Shown in pieces: positions 10,149-11,772 of a stretch of 11,772 nt of DNA (its first letter is position 1; the number at the start of each line of letters is the position of its first letter). The position numbers and the translations under genes are program-made. This DNA comes from Betaproteobacteria bacterium (GTDB lineage Bacteria > Pseudomonadota > Gammaproteobacteria > Burkholderiales > SG8-39). Below the pieces are notes generated by a model. The model did not search any database. It was given only the letters and a program-made list of their open reading frames with translations, and was not told where the DNA came from. The stretch is taken from positions 1 through 11,772 of the forward strand of contig SHXL01000076.1 in assembly GCA_009693345.1 (NCBI GenBank), in the 5' to 3' direction.

Positions 10149-11012
10149 GTGCGCGGCATGCTGTGGATGGCGGCCACCGGCCTGCTGTTCACCTTGCTCA
10201 ATGCCACCATGAAGAAGCTCGCGCACGAGCTCGATCCCTGGCTGGTCGGATTCCTGCGCTACCTGCTCGGCACGCTGCTGATCCTGGTGCCGGCGCTGCG
10301 TTTCGGCGTGCGCGAGCTGTGGCCGAAGGCCCCGAAGATGCAGTTCGTGCGCGGCCTCGTCCATGGGGGCGGGATGCTGCTGTGGTTCGCGGCGCTGCCG
10401 GCGGTGGCGATCGCGGAGCTGACCGCGATCGGATTCAGCGTGCCGCTCTTCATCTGCCTGGGGGCGGTGCTGTTTCTCAACGAGCGGATGACCGGCGCGC
10501 GCTGGGCTGCGGTACTGGTTGGTTTCTCCGGCGTGCTGCTGGTGGTGCATCCGTTCGAAGCCGGCGGTTTCTCCGGCATCTCGGCGGGGATGCTGCTGAT
10601 GCTGGCGTCGGGGCCGGTGTTCGCGGGTTCTTTCCTCGTAGCCAAGGTGCTGACGCGGGTCGATCGCTCCGATGTCATGGTTTTCTGGCAGCACCTGGTG
10701 GTGTCGCTGGCGCTGCTGCCGTTTGCCCTCGCCTTGTGGACGATGCCCTCGCCGGGGCAATGGGCCCTGCTGGCCGTCTGCGGTGTCTTCGGCGCGGGCG
10801 GGCACTACTGCATGGTGCGCGCGTTCCGCATCGCCGACATCTCGGCGGTGCAATCGGTGAGATTCCTCGAACTGGTCTGGGCGGCGATTCTCGGTTTCCT
10901 CATGTTTGGCAGCGCGCCGGAGGGCTGGACACTGGCGGGCGGCATGCTCATCCTCGCCAGCACGCTCTGGCTCGCGCGCAGCGAGTCACGCGTTTTAGCC
11001 TCCCGCGCATGA
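10149..11012 (+). CDS. EamA/DMT-family transporter, substrate unknown
   Basis: About 287 residues with ten hydrophobic segments in two repeats, the usual size and topology of the drug/metabolite transporter superfamily. Approximate helices in the first half are 3-21, 31-50, 68-86, 88-109 and 117-134. The second half has five more between about 143 and 277. The first EamA repeat ends with the family pattern LFLNERMTGARWAAVLVGFS, in which Glu112 is the conserved acidic residue before helix 5. The second repeat ends with FLELVWAAILGFLMFG and GGMLILAS. Members export amino acids or take up metabolites such as S-adenosylmethionine, and the substrate cannot be told from sequence. The start is uncertain: GTG 10149 and ATG 10158 are both possible, and CTG 10122 would add residues SLSPTV that resemble common family N-termini. 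None has a Shine-Dalgarno. The gene ends in an ATGA overlap with zapE. Confidence 0.88.
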   Translation: MRGMLWMAATGLLFTLLNATMKKLAHELDPWLVGFLRYLLGTLLILVPALRFGVRELWPKAPKMQFVRGLVHGGGMLLWFAALPAVAIAELTAIGFSVPLFICLGAVLFLNERMTGARWAAVLVGFSGVLLVVHPFEAGGFSGISAGMLLMLASGPVFAGSFLVAKVLTRVDRSDVMVFWQHLVVSLALLPFALALWTMPSPGQWALLAVCGVFGAGGHYCMVRAFRIADISAVQSVRFLELVWAAILGFLMFGSAPEGWTLAGGMLILASTLWLARSESRVLASRA

Positions 11013-11772
11013 GCGTCGTCGTCGCGCTCTACGAGCAGAGCCTCGCCAAGCGCGGCTTTGTTTCCGATTCGTCCCAGTGGAGCGCGGTCGAGCACCTGCA
11101 GCGGCTCTTCGAAGAGTGGACCGCGTACGAGGCCAGGCGTAGCAATGCGCTGAAGCGCCTGCTGGTGAAGCCGCCGCCGCCCCGGGGGGTCTACCTGTGG
11201 GGCGCGGTCGGGCGCGGCAAGAGTTTCCTCATGGACAGCTTCTACCTGTGCGTGCCGCTGGCGCGCAAGCGCCGGGTGCATTTCCACCACTTCATGCGCG
11301 AAATCCATCGCGAGATGCACGAGCTGAAGGGCGCCGAGGACCCGATTGCCGCCGTCGCACAACGCACCGCGCGTCGCTACCGCCTCGTCTGCTTCGATGA
11401 ATTCCATGTCTCGGACATCGCCGACGCGATGATCCTCGGCCGCTACCTCGACAAGGTGATGGAACTGGGGGTAGCGTTCGTGATGACCAGCAACTACCAC
11501 CCCGACGAGCTCTACCCCAACGGCCTGCAGCGCGAGCGCTTCCTGCCGGCGATCGAATTCCTCAAGGCGCGCTTGGACGTGGTCAACGTGGACGGCGGCA
11601 CGGACTACCGCCGCCTGAAGATGGAGAAACTCAGGGTGTATCACGTGGGCCCCGGCGGGGAAGCGGTGCTGGAGCGGATTTTCTCGCAGTTGAAGGACGT
11701 CGAGGATGAGAAGCATCCCCTGGACGTGGAGGGCCGGCGCATCCCGTATCGCAAGCGCGCGGGCGGACTGGT
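11009..11772 (+). CDS. zapE: Cell division protein ZapE (AFG1-like ATPase), 5' part
   Basis: 254 complete codons are present and the frame is open at the window end; full-length ZapE is about 360-375 residues, so roughly two thirds is visible. In E. coli, ZapE is a peripheral ATPase that acts on the FtsZ ring during late division and under low oxygen; its mitochondrial relative is AFG1/LACE1. Walker A is GAVGRGKS at residues 65-72 and Walker B is LVCFDEFHVSD with Asp130-Glu131. The family-specific segment TSNYHPDELYPNGLQRERF follows and carries the sensor Asn and candidate arginine finger. The N-terminus, MSVVVALYEQSLAKRGFVSD, has the usual ZapE layout, supporting ATG 11009. The start overlaps the transporter stop (ATGA) and has no clear Shine-Dalgarno, so translation is probably coupled. 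zapE following the odh genes is common in Burkholderiales. Confidence 0.94.
   Translation, partial: MSVVVALYEQSLAKRGFVSDSSQWSAVEHLQRLFEEWTAYEARRSNALKRLLVKPPPPRGVYLWGAVGRGKSFLMDSFYLCVPLARKRRVHFHHFMREIHREMHELKGAEDPIAAVAQRTARRYRLVCFDEFHVSDIADAMILGRYLDKVMELGVAFVMTSNYHPDELYPNGLQRERFLPAIEFLKARLDVVNVDGGTDYRRLKMEKLRVYHVGPGGEAVLERIFSQLKDVEDEKHPLDVEGRRIPYRKRAGGL

Noticed and set aside
11159..11187. CCG repeat and C/G run in zapE as a possible regulatory repeat
   Set aside because: It simply encodes a Pro-rich loop (Lys-Pro-Pro-Pro-Pro-Arg-Gly) just before the Walker A strand and is too short to be a meaningful tandem repeat.

Overview
The window is a nearly gapless run of eleven genes, all on the + strand, from a GC-rich proteobacterium. 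The order sdhC-sdhD-sdhA-sdhB-sdhE-gltA-sucA-sucB-lpdA followed by zapE is the arrangement I know from Betaproteobacteria (Burkholderiales and relatives). In enterobacteria gltA is divergent from sdhCDAB and sucCD follows sucAB; here gltA lies between sdhE and sucA, sucCD is absent, and a dedicated E3 gene (lpdA) closes the cluster. The organism is therefore probably a betaproteobacterium. I cannot name a genus from sequence alone.

Layout. Positions 1-3293 encode succinate dehydrogenase (complex II) and its assembly factor: the 3' end of sdhC, then sdhD, sdhA and sdhB, then sdhE, which promotes covalent flavin attachment to SdhA. Positions 3310-4611 encode citrate synthase. Positions 4615-10093 encode the complete 2-oxoglutarate dehydrogenase complex: E1 (sucA), E2 (sucB/odhB) and E3 (lpdA/odhL). 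A strong 11-bp hairpin sits across the lpdA stop codon. Beyond it are a 10-TM EamA/DMT-family transporter gene and the first two thirds of zapE, a cell-division AAA-type ATPase, which runs off the window end.

The TCA genes are packed tightly: GTGA and ATGA stop/start overlaps at sdhC/D and sdhD/A, abutting sdhA/B, an 11-nt sucA/B overlap, and gaps of 3-16 nt elsewhere. The only gap above 20 nt is the 55 nt between lpdA and the transporter gene. The genes very likely form one transcription unit whose promoter lies upstream of the window. Together they make citrate from oxaloacetate and acetyl-CoA, convert 2-oxoglutarate to succinyl-CoA, and oxidise succinate to fumarate with electrons passed to quinone.

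All catalytic and cofactor residues I checked are present, so this is an ordinary, intact core-metabolism region and not a new system. The points worth a second look are modest: the transporter gene between lpdA and zapE, the hairpin at the lpdA stop, AT-rich codon patches that fall in linkers and surface hairpins, and the purine-rich sucA/sucB overlap that gives SucA a basic tail. No stretch over 300 bases lacks a gene, and I see no RNA genes, mobile elements or CRISPR.
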